The translations under genes were made by a program, and so were the position numbers. Below are positions 1 to 9,079 of a stretch of 64,000 bases of DNA, piece by piece (within the stretch, counting starts at the first letter, position 1; each line of letters opens with the position of its first letter). This stretch comes from Rhodobacteraceae bacterium EL53 (GTDB lineage Bacteria > Pseudomonadota > Alphaproteobacteria > Rhodobacterales > Rhodobacteraceae). The stretch is from positions 62,001 through 126,000 of the forward strand of contig OMPR01000012.1 in NCBI GenBank assembly GCA_900313015.1, read 5' to 3'. The notes under the pieces were generated by a model. The model saw only the letters and a program-made list of their open reading frames with translations. It made no database searches and was not told the origin of the DNA.

Positions 1-587
1 GCTTCTTCTGGCTCAGATGTGGCATAGACAACGACCGCTCCGCGTCCGGCAAACAGCTCAGGTAACTGTTCACGCAGTTCTTCCCGCAGTTTGTAGTCAA
101 GGTTGGCCAGCGGCTCGTCTAGAAACACGGCCCGGCTTTCCTTAGCAATCGCGCGCGCCAAAGCACATCGCTGCTGTTGGCCTCCCGAAAGCTCGTGTGG
201 GCGCCGTTTCAGCATTGGACCCAGTTGAAGAATATCGGCGGCTTCCTGAACACGTCCTTCGATCTCAGACGTTGCCATTCCCGCAACTTTCAAAGGGGAG
301 GCAATGTTATCAAACACACTCATATGCGGGTAGTTCACAAAGAACTGATGCACCAGACTGATGTTACGCTTTTGCGTTGAGAGCTTTGAGACGTCTTCTC
401 CGTCCAGAAAAATCTGACCGGATGCCAAAGGGTCCAAGCCTGCCATCAGCTTAATAAGCGATGTCTTGCCCGCTCCGGTCTGGCCCAGCAATACATTGAA
501 ATGGCCGGTGCTCATTTTCAGGGAGGTGGGCTGAATGTGTGTAATGCCGCGAACAACTTTGCTGGCATTTATTAACTCGATAGTCAT
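1..587 (-). CDS. ABC transporter ATP-binding protein, GlpS-like (3' end outside window)
   Basis: Energises a carbohydrate-type (MalK/UgpC superfamily) importer at the inner face of the cytoplasmic membrane. About 195 residues are visible, starting MTIELINASKVVRG. The Walker A is GQTGAGKTS, the signature LSGGQQQR and the Walker B AVFLDEP, followed by the LANLDYKLREELREQLPE segment. From memory the wording resembles GlpS, one of two ATPases of the Rhizobium glycerol importer GlpSTPQV. It lies 90 bases downstream of a GlpV-like binding protein, and two hairpins occupy the gap. The C-terminal regulatory domain is cut off by the window edge. The family is certain; the glycerol assignment is inferred from resemblance only. 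Confidence 0.8.
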   Translation of the reverse strand, partial: MTIELINASKVVRGITHIQPTSLKMSTGHFNVLLGQTGAGKTSLIKLMAGLDPLASGQIFLDGEDVSKLSTQKRNISLVHQFFVNYPHMSVFDNIASPLKVAGMATSEIEGRVQEAADILQLGPMLKRRPHELSGGQQQRCALARAIAKESRAVFLDEPLANLDYKLREELREQLPELFAGRGAVVVYATSEPEE

Positions 588-606
588 GATTGCGAACCTT
601 GCGTAC

Positions 607-668
607 GTGGCCGAAGCTTTAGAACAGCTCCGGCCACTGGTTGGCTTCTCCCCTTAAGGGAAGAAGCC
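607..668 (-). terminator. two tandem intercistronic hairpins after the binding-protein gene
   Basis: Two inverted repeats sit back to back between the binding-protein and ATPase genes. Positions 643-668 pair GGCTTCT with AGAAGCC around a CCCTTAAGGG core. Positions 607-637 pair GTGGCC(g)AGC with GCT(t)CGGCCAC. Neither is followed by a clear T-run on the minus strand, so attenuation or protection of the binding-protein mRNA 3' end is more likely than full termination. Such hairpins behind binding-protein genes are common in ABC operons. Confidence 0.5.
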
Positions 669-677
669 ATTTTTGGA

Positions 678-2411
678 TTATTGGTTCCAGCGCGCGACGA
701 GTTCGTCATAGTTGACGGTCTCGCCCTGAGGCTTTTCGTTGTCCAGCTTGGCTTTTGCACCACCTTTGCCCAACCACTCGGATGCATCCTTGGGGTCGTT
801 CAAACGGGGGCCACAGCCACCATAGACATTGGCGTTTTCATCAGCGGACTGCATGCGAGCCATGGTGATATCCATTTCTTCGGCCAGACGATCCATCGCT
901 TCTTGTGGCGTGAACGCACCAGAGTTTACGTCACCGATCTGCTGCCACCAGATTTGGGCCAGCTTTGGATAATCAGGAACGTTGATTCCGGTTGGTGACC
1001 ATGCCACGCGGTCAGGCGAACGATAGAATTCGACCAGACCACCAAGCTTTGATGCTCTTTCGGTAAAAGAGTCATGATTGACGGAACTATCACGCGTGAA
1101 CGTCAGTCCAACATGAGATTTCTTCACGTCAACCGTCTTCGAGGTGACGAACTGGGCGTAAAGCCAAGCTGCCTGAGCACGATCAGAGGGGGTAGATTTG
1201 AGGAACGTCCAAGATCCAACGTCCTGATACCCAACCTTCTGGCCTTTTTCCCAATAAGGACCATGAGGCGACGGAGCCATGCGCCACAATGGATTGCCAT
1301 CTGCGTCTACCGTGTTGTTGCCTTCGGATTGCGGCTTCACCATGTCGGCTGTAAACGCTGTGTACCAGAAGATCTGCTGAGCTACGTTGCCTTGGCTCAG
1401 AGCAGGCAGAGACTGGTAAAAGTCAAAGCTCGCCGCGCCCGGAGGTGCATAGTTGCGCAGCCATTCGTCCCACTTGCGGATTGCGTATACGGCTGCGGGG
1501 CCATTGGCGGCACCACCGCGTGATACAGAGGCACCAACTGGGTTACATGTGCCCGCTTCCATGCGGATGCCCCATTCGTCGATTGGGACACCGTTTGGTT
1601 CCCCTTTGGAGCCCGCACCTGCCATAGACAACCAAGCATCGGTCATACGCCAGCCAAGGTCTGGCGCACGTTTGCCGTAATCCATATGTCCATAGATTGC
1701 GACACTGTCGACTTCTTTAACGTCTTTCGAAAAGAATTCAGCAATGTCTTCATAGGCGGACCAGTTCACGGGAACGCCTAAATCGTAGCCATACTTTGCC
1801 TTGAAAGCTTCTTGCAGATCAGCACGGTCAAACCAGTCTTTACGGAACCAATAAAGGTTAGCAAATTGCTGGTCGGGCAGTTGGTACAGGTTGCCATCTG
1901 GTCCGGTCGTGAACTGGATGCCCATAAAATCTTCTAGGTCCAGCGTTGGCGACGTTGTCGCCGCCCAGTCACCCGCCATCTGGTCGGTCAGATTGTACGC
2001 GAGTTGCAGGCGAGAGTGTGTTCCGATCAGGTCGCTGTCATTGACGTACCCATCATACAGGTTCCGCTGCGTCTGCATCTGCGTTTGTACAGCCTGAACA
2101 ACCTCACCTTCACCAAGGATCTGGTGATTAACCTTGATACCGGTGATTTCTTCAAAAGCTTTTGTCAGGACTTCGGACTCGTAACCGTGGGTCGGAATTC
2201 CCTCGGACAAAACGTTGATTTCCATACCCGAGAAGGGCTCAGATGCCTGAATAAACCACTCCATTTCAGCGGCTTGTTCATCCTTCGACAATGTCGAAGG
2301 TTGGAATTCTTGATCAATCCATTTCTGGGCTGCTGCCGAATCGGCAAAAGCAGTCCCGGACCCCGCGATGACGGCTACAGCCGCAGTCGCGGAGAGCAGA
2401 TACTTACGCAT
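678..2411 (-). CDS. ABC transporter substrate-binding protein, GlpV-like (glycerol-type)
   Basis: Periplasmic binding protein of 577 residues, long for an extracellular solute-binding protein family 1 member but usual for GlpV-type proteins. A signal peptide covers about residues 1-23 (MRKYLLSATAAVAVIAG...AFA). The mature part carries wording I associate with GlpV, such as KWIDQEFQPSTLSKDEQ and ILGEGEVVQAVQTQMQTQ. The start was chosen at the ATG preceded by GGGAGGAGATAAG; an in-frame ATG 15 bases upstream would bury that ribosome site. It is the first visible gene of the operon and the ATPase follows. Glycerol as substrate is inferred from family resemblance and could be another polyol. Confidence 0.82.
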   Translation of the reverse strand: MRKYLLSATAAVAVIAGSGTAFADSAAAQKWIDQEFQPSTLSKDEQAAEMEWFIQASEPFSGMEINVLSEGIPTHGYESEVLTKAFEEITGIKVNHQILGEGEVVQAVQTQMQTQRNLYDGYVNDSDLIGTHSRLQLAYNLTDQMAGDWAATTSPTLDLEDFMGIQFTTGPDGNLYQLPDQQFANLYWFRKDWFDRADLQEAFKAKYGYDLGVPVNWSAYEDIAEFFSKDVKEVDSVAIYGHMDYGKRAPDLGWRMTDAWLSMAGAGSKGEPNGVPIDEWGIRMEAGTCNPVGASVSRGGAANGPAAVYAIRKWDEWLRNYAPPGAASFDFYQSLPALSQGNVAQQIFWYTAFTADMVKPQSEGNNTVDADGNPLWRMAPSPHGPYWEKGQKVGYQDVGSWTFLKSTPSDRAQAAWLYAQFVTSKTVDVKKSHVGLTFTRDSSVNHDSFTERASKLGGLVEFYRSPDRVAWSPTGINVPDYPKLAQIWWQQIGDVNSGAFTPQEAMDRLAEEMDITMARMQSADENANVYGGCGPRLNDPKDASEWLGKGGAKAKLDNEKPQGETVNYDELVARWNQ

Positions 2412-2815
2412 CTTATCTCCTCCCAAAGATTATGTTTGCTGGCACTTCAGCACAAAAATAATTATTCGCGCGCTTCCTCATCTGTCAACTAATTTATTAG
2501 TAGAAAGATGTATAGCGTTGGCTTCCTAATCGCTTTTTCGAAAGACTAAAGGCGCCCAAGGAGCTGAAAATTATACTTAATATGCGCCCACAATCGGTAC
2601 TTAATGACGTGGAGAACCGATCGTGCCTTCCGTTTCCCGCAAGTTTCCTCAGCAGTGAAAAGGGACCATCAGATCCATTTCTACTGAAAGAAAGGCACAC
2701 CAGCCATTCGCCTCATACGTAAATAGCAGCACAGCATTTAGCCGTACAGAACGAGATAAACGCACAACACTCGCGATGGTGAGAAATGTAACATGCCTGC
2801 CGTGCATGTTGCCTG
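2412..2815. other. 404-base gap without a supported gene
   Basis: This should hold the promoter of the GlpV-like gene at its left side and the 3' end signal of the alpha/beta hydrolase operon at its right side. The sequence is AT-rich near 2450-2520. A 67-codon open frame on the minus strand lacks a ribosome site and resembles nothing I know, so it is not annotated. Confidence 0.5.
2790..2810 (-). terminator. putative terminator hairpin after the hydrolase gene
   Basis: Arms AACATGC and GCATGTT enclose a 7-base loop, starting 5 bases past the TAA of the hydrolase on the minus strand. The following minus-strand bases ACATTTCTC are only moderately T-rich, so termination strength is uncertain. 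Confidence 0.4.
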
Positions 2816-3535
2816 TTAGGCAGCCGAGAAATCTCGCAGGATCATGTTAAACAGTCCCGGCTTTTCTAAATGCGCCGCGTGGGCACATCTGGGTATGACC
2901 GCGAGATTAGCGTCAGGAATTGACTGCCACAATTGCTGGGTCTGACTCCAAGGATAGGTCCGGTCCTGGTCGCCCCAAATTACCAACGTTTTTGTTTCGA
3001 TATTAGGTAGGCTATCAGAACCACTCCAGCCTTCCATCGCATCAAGCCCTGTCAACATAGATTGCAGAGAGCATTTTTCCGCGATCACGGCGCAGTCTTC
3101 ATAGGCAGGGGCCTTTTCCCGCTCAAGAAACCAGGTGGCCGAAATTCGCCTTGCCGTGGCTACTGTCCCATCCGTACTGACCCTGCGCTTTGACGTGCCG
3201 ATTGTTTCAAACCGACCGGGCAAAACCCCGATCGAACCCGTACCATAGAGCACTAAGCTAGCAATACGCTGGGGAGCACGGGCGATCATTTCCTGCACTA
3301 CCATCCCCCCCATCGAGTGGCCAATCAGGGTAAACTGTTCGATGCCCCGCGCACTCAGCTCACCCAGAGCCCATTCGGCAAATCTCGCAATGCTGTCCAT
3401 AGCGTCGAGATGCGCGTTCTTGCCAAACCCCGGCAAATCTAGGGCAATGACATTGAAGCCACCTAGAGCTTCAGTTTGCCCCACCCATTGCCGGCTGCCG
3501 CCTAAAAACCCATGAACGAAAACGATTGGCGTCAT
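2816..3535 (-). CDS. alpha/beta hydrolase
   Basis: A 239-residue alpha/beta-hydrolase-fold enzyme without signal peptide, so cytoplasmic. It has the oxyanion-region HGF near residue 8, the nucleophile elbow GHSMGG near residue 72, the acid in WGDQDRTYPW and the catalytic His in RCAHAAHLEKP near the C terminus. The order and spacing fit esterases, lactonases and C-C hydrolases, and the substrate cannot be read from sequence. Its ATG overlaps the stop of the upstream permease (ATGA), so it is translationally coupled to a glycine-betaine-type importer. This suggests it acts on the imported compound or an ester of it. Confidence 0.85.
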   Translation of the reverse strand: MTPIVFVHGFLGGSRQWVGQTEALGGFNVIALDLPGFGKNAHLDAMDSIARFAEWALGELSARGIEQFTLIGHSMGGMVVQEMIARAPQRIASLVLYGTGSIGVLPGRFETIGTSKRRVSTDGTVATARRISATWFLEREKAPAYEDCAVIAEKCSLQSMLTGLDAMEGWSGSDSLPNIETKTLVIWGDQDRTYPWSQTQQLWQSIPDANLAVIPRCAHAAHLEKPGLFNMILRDFSAA

Positions 3536-5073
3536 TTGCGCCCACCCTGTACAATGCGATCGAGGATCATGGCGCAGAAAAGGATGGCAAATCCAGCAAG
3601 AATGCCCTGACCGACATTGGCGTATTGCAATGCTTCCAAGACGTCTTCGCCCAACCCTTTGGCACCAATCAGCGAAGCCACCACGACCATTGCGAGTGAC
3701 AACATGATAGTTTGGTTGATGCCGGCACGGATCGACGGGCTTGCCAATGGTAGATCAACCTTGGTCAGCAGATACCACTTGTTAGCACCAAAGCTGATCG
3801 CTGCTTCACGCACGCTTTCAGGCACGCCCCGCAGCCCAAGAACGGTCAAACGCACCACGGGTGTTCCCCCGAAAATCATTGTGACCACGACAGCCGCGGG
3901 TTTACCCACGCCAAAAAATGCGATCACAGGAACCATAAATACAAAGGCAGGCATGGTTTGCATGAAATCCATAATCGGCTGGATAAACGCATAGAACCGA
4001 GGGCGTCGGGCGGCAAACATTCCAAGCGGAATGCCAATGACAATCGACAAACATGCCGCTGTACCCAACAAGGCGAGAGTGGTCATCGCGCCCTCCCAAA
4101 AGCCCAGCAGCCCCATGTAGGCCAAAAATGCCCCAGAATAGATAGCGGTGCTGACGCCCGCAGTTAGCCACGTCAACAGAATGATTAGACTGGCAATTAC
4201 AATCCAAGGAGTCTGTACCAGAATGATTTCTAGCGCGTCCAACAATGCTCGGATGGCGAATGTCAGCCCGTCAAAAAAGGCTTCGCTATTGCGCACGCAC
4301 CACGCGATGAAATCTTCCACCCAAGTGATGCTCGTGAGACGGATGTTTGGGTCTGTGGGGAATTGGCTGAGCAGAGAGAACCGGCCGGGAAAACTGTAGT
4401 GTATCATGGCTGCCGCAACGATCAGCGCCATGAAGATCGCGCTAAACACAATTTGTGACATCGGCATGGCTGAGCGGATAGACCGATCAGAGAGCCATTC
4501 CGAAAACCGGGCTTCTAGCGCCCAGTTTGCAACTTGGGACTGCAATGCCTTAACAATGAGTAAGAGCAGAAGGCCCGTCAAAACAATGGAGGGACCTTCG
4601 GCGGCCAGCGCCTCCGCTTCGGCGCGAATACCACCAATGTTATCCTCAAGCGACTCTACTGTCCGGCGATAGACATCGATCTTGTCCGAGTTGTTTTCAA
4701 TTGCTGCAGCTAGCTGTTGGCGACGTAAGTCCAAAGTGCCTTCGATTGAAGCAATCCGTGCCATAGCATCAGCAGCTAGGTCCCCAAACAGGCCACGGGC
4801 CAATTGAACAAAGGCGATCGTTTCAAGGATTAAAAACGGCAACGCCCAAGACCATAAGCCGCGTGCACCAAACCAAACCGGGCCGAATAAGCCGGCCATA
4901 AGGTTTAGTGTCGGCGTAAAACGGGACGAAGCCCCGATCTTGTCAAAATTACGAATGTAATAGTCGGGATTGGTACGCACAAAGGCGCGGATGTTTTCGC
5001 GTCGCTCCTCGGCGTAGGCCAGCGCTGCTTCGCTTTCGGTATCATCAAGTGGGTTTACGTCAGACGTGCTCAT
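3532..5073 (-). CDS. ABC transporter permease, ProW/OpuAB type with N-terminal DUF2628-like extension
   Basis: Inner-membrane permease of a betaine-family importer, 513 residues against about 280-350 for simple ProW proteins. The C-terminal half is the BPD transporter domain with the EAA-type loop (VPESVREAAISFGANKWY). The extra N-terminal half contains a stretch like DUF2628 (RFTPTLNLMAGLFGPVWF) with hydrophobic segments, then a charged, probably coiled-coil segment around residues 105-150 and further membrane segments before the permease. It overlaps the ATPase gene upstream and the hydrolase gene downstream by 4 bases each. Substrate class (quaternary amine or similar zwitterion) follows from the family. 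Confidence 0.88.
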   Translation of the reverse strand: MSTSDVNPLDDTESEAALAYAEERRENIRAFVRTNPDYYIRNFDKIGASSRFTPTLNLMAGLFGPVWFGARGLWSWALPFLILETIAFVQLARGLFGDLAADAMARIASIEGTLDLRRQQLAAAIENNSDKIDVYRRTVESLEDNIGGIRAEAEALAAEGPSIVLTGLLLLLIVKALQSQVANWALEARFSEWLSDRSIRSAMPMSQIVFSAIFMALIVAAAMIHYSFPGRFSLLSQFPTDPNIRLTSITWVEDFIAWCVRNSEAFFDGLTFAIRALLDALEIILVQTPWIVIASLIILLTWLTAGVSTAIYSGAFLAYMGLLGFWEGAMTTLALLGTAACLSIVIGIPLGMFAARRPRFYAFIQPIMDFMQTMPAFVFMVPVIAFFGVGKPAAVVVTMIFGGTPVVRLTVLGLRGVPESVREAAISFGANKWYLLTKVDLPLASPSIRAGINQTIMLSLAMVVVASLIGAKGLGEDVLEALQYANVGQGILAGFAILFCAMILDRIVQGGRK

Positions 5074-6125
5074 GACACTTCGGTCCCTTCGATCACAGTA
5101 CGCAGCAGATCGGCGCGAGTAATCACGCCAACATCAACACCACCGTCTTCCACCAGGATGGCGCTACTGTTGTCGATCGCCAGATTAATCAACGTGCTCA
5201 GGTTTTCGCTCTCATTCACACGCGGCGCGTCAGACGACAGGGGACCATGAGAGGCGAGATGTTCGGGGATAGGCCGCATCACGGCATGGGCACGCACCAC
5301 CTTGAGTCGAGAAATACCTGCTACAAAATCAGCAACATAGTCATCAGCCGGATTCATCACGATATCTTCAGCGGTTCCGATCTGTACAACTTTGCCATCC
5401 CGCATAATTGCAATCCGGTTGCCAATACGAACGGCCTCATCCAAATCGTGGGTGATAAAGATCGTGGTCTTTTTGAGGATCTTGCTCAGCCGGATAAATT
5501 CATCCTGCAACTGCCGCCGGATCAAAGGATCAAGTGCCGAAAATGGTTCGTCCATCAACAACACATCCGGGTTTGCGGCCAGAGCCCGAGCCAGACCTAC
5601 ACGTTGCTGCATACCGCCTGACAACTCATGCGCGAATTTCGACCCCCAAGCGCCAAGTTCGACAATATCCAAAATAGCCGCTGCCTGCCGCATACGTTCA
5701 TTCTTGCTGACCTGGCGGATTTCGAGCGGCATCGCGACATTGTCCAACACCGATCGGTGTGGCATCAGCGCAAAGTTCTGAAACACCATGCCAATTTTGT
5801 TGTTGCGAAATTGTTGAAGCTCCTTTGGCCCTAACGCCATCACGTCCGTGCCCTCGATTTCGATTTTACCATCTGTCGGCTCAAGCAACCGATTAAAGTG
5901 GCGAACGAGGGTTGATTTTCCACTGCCTGAAAGGCCCATTATGCAGAAGATCTCACCCCGATTCACAGACAGGCTAACGTCCGCTACGCCGACAACGCAG
6001 TTATATTCCGCCAGCACCTGAGCCTTGGTCAGCCCCTGATCCCGGATCGCTTTCAGGGCCACTTCGGGGCGGCCGCCGAAAATTTTCCATACATTCGAAA
6101 TTTCGATAACGGTATCGTCGCTCAT
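5070..6125 (-). CDS. ABC transporter ATP-binding protein, ProV/OpuAA type
   Basis: ATPase partner of the ProW-like permease, 351 residues. It has the ProV-specific segment before Walker A (ALKAIRDQGLTKAQVLAEY), Walker A GLSGSGKST, signature LSGGMQQRVGLARALA and Walker B VLLMDEPFSALDPL. The C-terminal about 80 residues look like a single degenerate CBS-type module (SSAILVEDGGVDVGVITR), shorter than the tandem CBS osmosensor of classical ProV/OpuA. The start is the ATG after CTGGGGGACTT; an upstream in-frame ATG would add 16 poorly conserved residues. The stop overlaps the permease start (ATGA). Confidence 0.9.
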   Translation of the reverse strand: MSDDTVIEISNVWKIFGGRPEVALKAIRDQGLTKAQVLAEYNCVVGVADVSLSVNRGEIFCIMGLSGSGKSTLVRHFNRLLEPTDGKIEIEGTDVMALGPKELQQFRNNKIGMVFQNFALMPHRSVLDNVAMPLEIRQVSKNERMRQAAAILDIVELGAWGSKFAHELSGGMQQRVGLARALAANPDVLLMDEPFSALDPLIRRQLQDEFIRLSKILKKTTIFITHDLDEAVRIGNRIAIMRDGKVVQIGTAEDIVMNPADDYVADFVAGISRLKVVRAHAVMRPIPEHLASHGPLSSDAPRVNESENLSTLINLAIDNSSAILVEDGGVDVGVITRADLLRTVIEGTEVS

Positions 6126-6192
6126 AAGTCCCCCAGAGCTCTGCGGTTGAGTGGCGCCAACAGCTGGCACCACTCAGGTTTCAAACGCAGGA

Positions 6193-7158
6193 TCAGAGAC
6201 CCAACCAACCATCGACACGATCAGAGTTCGCCTCGACCCATTCGCGGGCAACCTCTGCTGGGTCACGGCCTTTGCCACTGATTTCATAGGCAAAGCCACT
6301 GACATCATCTGCTGTCAGTGCAAAATTCGCGAAAAAGTCAGCAATTGCCGGTGAGCGTTCTGGAAGAGAATTAGACCAAGCAATCTGTACGTTCTTCAGC
6401 GCGTCTTTGGTGGAGACACTGGATTTTTCGTACCAATCAGGATCGTCCGAAGGCTGAACCATCACGTAGTTATCGGAGTTATAAACTGGCTCGCTCAGCA
6501 TCTGAACATCGAACATGTACCAAACCGCATGCGGCTTATAGCAATAGAAGGCATAGCCTTCGCCCTTGGCGATGCTGTCCTTGATCCGTGCAGTTTTCAC
6601 ACTTTCTTCAGCACGCACCGGCTCGATGAAATCAAGCAGGCCATAGTCCCGCGTTTTCACCTCGTTCACATTGGCCGATGCCCAGCCTGGGGCACCGATC
6701 CACATTTCGCCTTTGCCATTGCCGTCACTATCCATCAGTGCAGCCACGTCCGGGCGCCCCAAATCTGCGATGTCTGTGACTTTGTTCGCCTCACCAAAAT
6801 CCTGGCTCACGCAAAAGCCCTGATTGCCTTCGTAAGGGTTCGACGACAGGGTTACCGTGCCAGCCTCATCAACATATTTCTTGGTAAAGCTCTCTTGATT
6901 GGGCAGCCACACATCGGGATGTACGTCTATGTCGCCCTTCCCTTGATCCATGGCTTGAAAGATCGTGGCATTGTTTCCTGGGACATATTCAACCGTCCCC
7001 CCGATGCGCGTTTCGACAACCGCCCCCAGAAGATGCGCAATTGCCTGCGCCCCAGTCCAGGATGGAACACCGATCTTGACCTCTTCGGCGGCAAGAGCAG
7101 GCATCGTATAGATGCCAACCATCGCCGCAAGGCTCAGTGACTTCAGCTTCGTTTTCAT
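6193..7158 (-). CDS. glycine-betaine-family ABC transporter substrate-binding protein (OpuAC)
   Basis: Periplasmic binding protein of 321 residues, OpuAC family. Signal peptide is about residues 1-24 (MKTKLKSLSLAAMVGIYTMPALA), and the mature protein begins EEVKIGVPSWTGAQAIAHLL. Aromatic residues (several W and Y) recur through the mature chain, as expected for cation-pi boxes that hold quaternary ammonium groups, but I cannot place the binding residues individually. The start is the ATG preceded by AGAGGAGACTACA. It is the first gene of the operon binding protein-ATPase-permease-hydrolase, and a LysR gene lies divergently upstream. Confidence 0.9.
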   Translation of the reverse strand: MKTKLKSLSLAAMVGIYTMPALAAEEVKIGVPSWTGAQAIAHLLGAVVETRIGGTVEYVPGNNATIFQAMDQGKGDIDVHPDVWLPNQESFTKKYVDEAGTVTLSSNPYEGNQGFCVSQDFGEANKVTDIADLGRPDVAALMDSDGNGKGEMWIGAPGWASANVNEVKTRDYGLLDFIEPVRAEESVKTARIKDSIAKGEGYAFYCYKPHAVWYMFDVQMLSEPVYNSDNYVMVQPSDDPDWYEKSSVSTKDALKNVQIAWSNSLPERSPAIADFFANFALTADDVSGFAYEISGKGRDPAEVAREWVEANSDRVDGWLGL

Positions 7159-7431
7159 TGTAGTCTCCTCTGTTGATTTGCGCCGATTTTTGGCGTCGAT
7201 TTTTTGTTCGTTCGACTTTCCCATGTTGCGCGATCGGTTCGCACCAACTTGCCTCGGGCACCAACTGCAGACGGAAGGCTGGTATGGGTGTAAACCGCCG
7301 GACCCTGCGCAGAAGTCTAGATCAAGAGGTTTTCAAAGGGCCAATTCGAACATTTCATCATACTATTCTTTTTTTGCATAGTTTGAGATATACTTTGCTA
7401 AGGTGCTCTTTTTGACATGTAGGAATATCCA
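7159..7431. promoter_or_regulatory. divergent control region between betaine-type operon and LysR gene
   Basis: The two genes read away from this 273-base stretch, which must hold both promoters and probably the LysR binding site. It is AT-rich around 7350-7420. I could not single out a convincing operator. Confidence 0.45.
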
Positions 7432-8316
7432 TTGGACTTGAATTGGCTGCGCGATTTTGAATGCCTCGCCCGGACTCTGAACTTCACCCGAGCTTCAGAT
7501 GAGCGAAACATCACCCAATCCGCATTCAGTCGCAGAATCAAAGCATTAGAGAGCTGGGTTGGCCTACCTCTAGTCAACAGAGCGACCTACCCTGTTCAAC
7601 TGACAGAAGCAGGTCGACAGTTCCTCCCAGTCGCATTGGCAGCCGTTTCACAATTATCAGAAGCGCGTCAATCGCTGCGTGATGCTGACCGAGGGGATAG
7701 TCGCTTTATTCGATTTTCAGTGCTGCACACGATAGCGGTCAATTTTCTGGCAAGCCGGATCGAAGAATTACAGCTTCAAATTCCGGACCTTCGCACACGC
7801 GTATTGTCCGATTCCCTAAGCACCTGCTGCGATCTTTTGGTCGAAGGCGCGGTGGACATCTTGCTCTGCTATTATCACCACTCAGTTTCGCCAATGATCG
7901 ACGAAGCCGCCTTTGAGCGAAAGGACTTGTTGAAGGATCGGTTGATACCGGTTGCAGCAGCGGACGCCGCCCGCGCGCAAGGTTGGGATCTTGATCGGCA
8001 GGATGGGCCGCCTGTCCCCTATCTGGCTTATGATCGATCGTCGTTTTTAGGCATGGTTGTTGAAAATACGATAGATCGGAAACCCCTCAATACTGAAACG
8101 ATCTATGTTGATAGTCTGGTCGAAACAATCAAACGGCGATTGATGACCGGGAGCGGGTTTGCCTGGATGCCAGAAACAGCGATTTCGACAGAACTCGCAA
8201 GTGGTTTGTTGGTTTCGATCGGCGATGAGGAGTGGTGTGCCACGTTAACGATTTCAGCCTTTGGCAATCCTGCAACTTTTGACCAGATCGCTCAACAGCT
8301 CTGGGATCGTTTGTGA
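7432..8316 (+). CDS. LysR-family transcriptional regulator (HypT/YjiE-like)
   Basis: A 294-residue LysR regulator with an N-terminal winged helix-turn-helix (FTRASDERNITQSAFSRRIKAL) and a C-terminal effector domain. The ITQSAFSRRIKALE wording and effector-domain pattern recall the HypT/YjiE subgroup. It starts at TTG, chosen because TAGGA lies 7 bases upstream and because LysR proteins usually begin just before the W-L-R-D-F segment. It is divergent from the betaine-type transporter operon, which it probably controls. Its 3' end faces the racemase gene with 46 bases between. Confidence 0.88.
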   Translation: MDLNWLRDFECLARTLNFTRASDERNITQSAFSRRIKALESWVGLPLVNRATYPVQLTEAGRQFLPVALAAVSQLSEARQSLRDADRGDSRFIRFSVLHTIAVNFLASRIEELQLQIPDLRTRVLSDSLSTCCDLLVEGAVDILLCYYHHSVSPMIDEAAFERKDLLKDRLIPVAAADAARAQGWDLDRQDGPPVPYLAYDRSSFLGMVVENTIDRKPLNTETIYVDSLVETIKRRLMTGSGFAWMPETAISTELASGLLVSIGDEEWCATLTISAFGNPATFDQIAQQLWDRL

Positions 8317-8362
8317 AGGTCTAACATTTTTCGAACGCCCCCACCCCAAGAACAATAGGGCT

Positions 8363-9076
8363 CTAAAAGGCCTCGCCAATGTGACCTTCACTTGAAAACG
8401 AGATGATCGCGCGAACCAGAAGGTCGAGGGTGTCGATAGCAACGACTTCTGCGGCAACACTGTCAGCGATCAGCGAAAACTCTGAGCAGGCAACAAATTG
8501 AAGATCTGCCCCTGCAGCAACAAGCTCGTCTGAAGCCGCCTGCAATGCTACGCGCGCGTCAACACAAGGGCCAACCCTTTTTATCTTTCGAATTGCCGTC
8601 AATATCGGATCATCGTCAGCTGGCCAAACGACCGACATCCCGCGCTTGGCCAATGCATTTTCGAAAAGACGGGTATACCGCACCGCGGGCGAAGCAAGCA
8701 TACCAACACGCCCCCCTGATCCGATCGTGTGGGCTGCGTGGTCCGCAGCCAATTCGACCATATTCAACAGTGGAATCTCAACGGCATCCGTAATGGCATT
8801 GGCATAGTGGTGCGCCGTGTTGCAGGGCATCGCCAGCGCAAACGCGTTGGCATCCTGAAGACGGCGTGCCATCGCAGCCAATGTTGGCCCCGGATCCTTG
8901 CCTTTGCCGTTAATCAGATGGTCTATCCGCGACGGTACCTGCGTATTCATGTCAATCAATAGCGGGATATGATCACGATCATCCTGCGCGGAAACCGCCT
9001 CCACCAATTTACGTTGGAGGAGGATCGTCGCCTCAGGTCCCATGCCACCAAGAATGCCAATCGGACGCAGGTTCAT
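8363..9076 (-). CDS. aspartate/glutamate racemase family protein
   Basis: A 237-residue cofactor-independent racemase-fold enzyme. The N terminus IGILGGMGPEAT and the two cysteines in MPCNTAHHY (about residue 84) and VACSEFSLI (about residue 199) are the family's paired acid/base residues, so catalytic competence is expected. Substrate cannot be told from sequence: aspartate is the default, but the gene follows a CuyA-like sulfo-lyase with 3 bases between, and a racemase of this family paired with CuyA has been proposed to act on cysteate. It is co-transcribed with that gene. Confidence 0.88.
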   Translation of the reverse strand: MNLRPIGILGGMGPEATILLQRKLVEAVSAQDDRDHIPLLIDMNTQVPSRIDHLINGKGKDPGPTLAAMARRLQDANAFALAMPCNTAHHYANAITDAVEIPLLNMVELAADHAAHTIGSGGRVGMLASPAVRYTRLFENALAKRGMSVVWPADDDPILTAIRKIKRVGPCVDARVALQAASDELVAAGADLQFVACSEFSLIADSVAAEVVAIDTLDLLVRAIISFSSEGHIGEAF

Positions 9077-9079
9077 GGT

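Noticed and set aside
2497-2700. 67-codon minus-strand frame in the 404-base gap
   Set aside because: No ribosome site, no relatives known to me, and it crosses the promoter area of the binding-protein gene.
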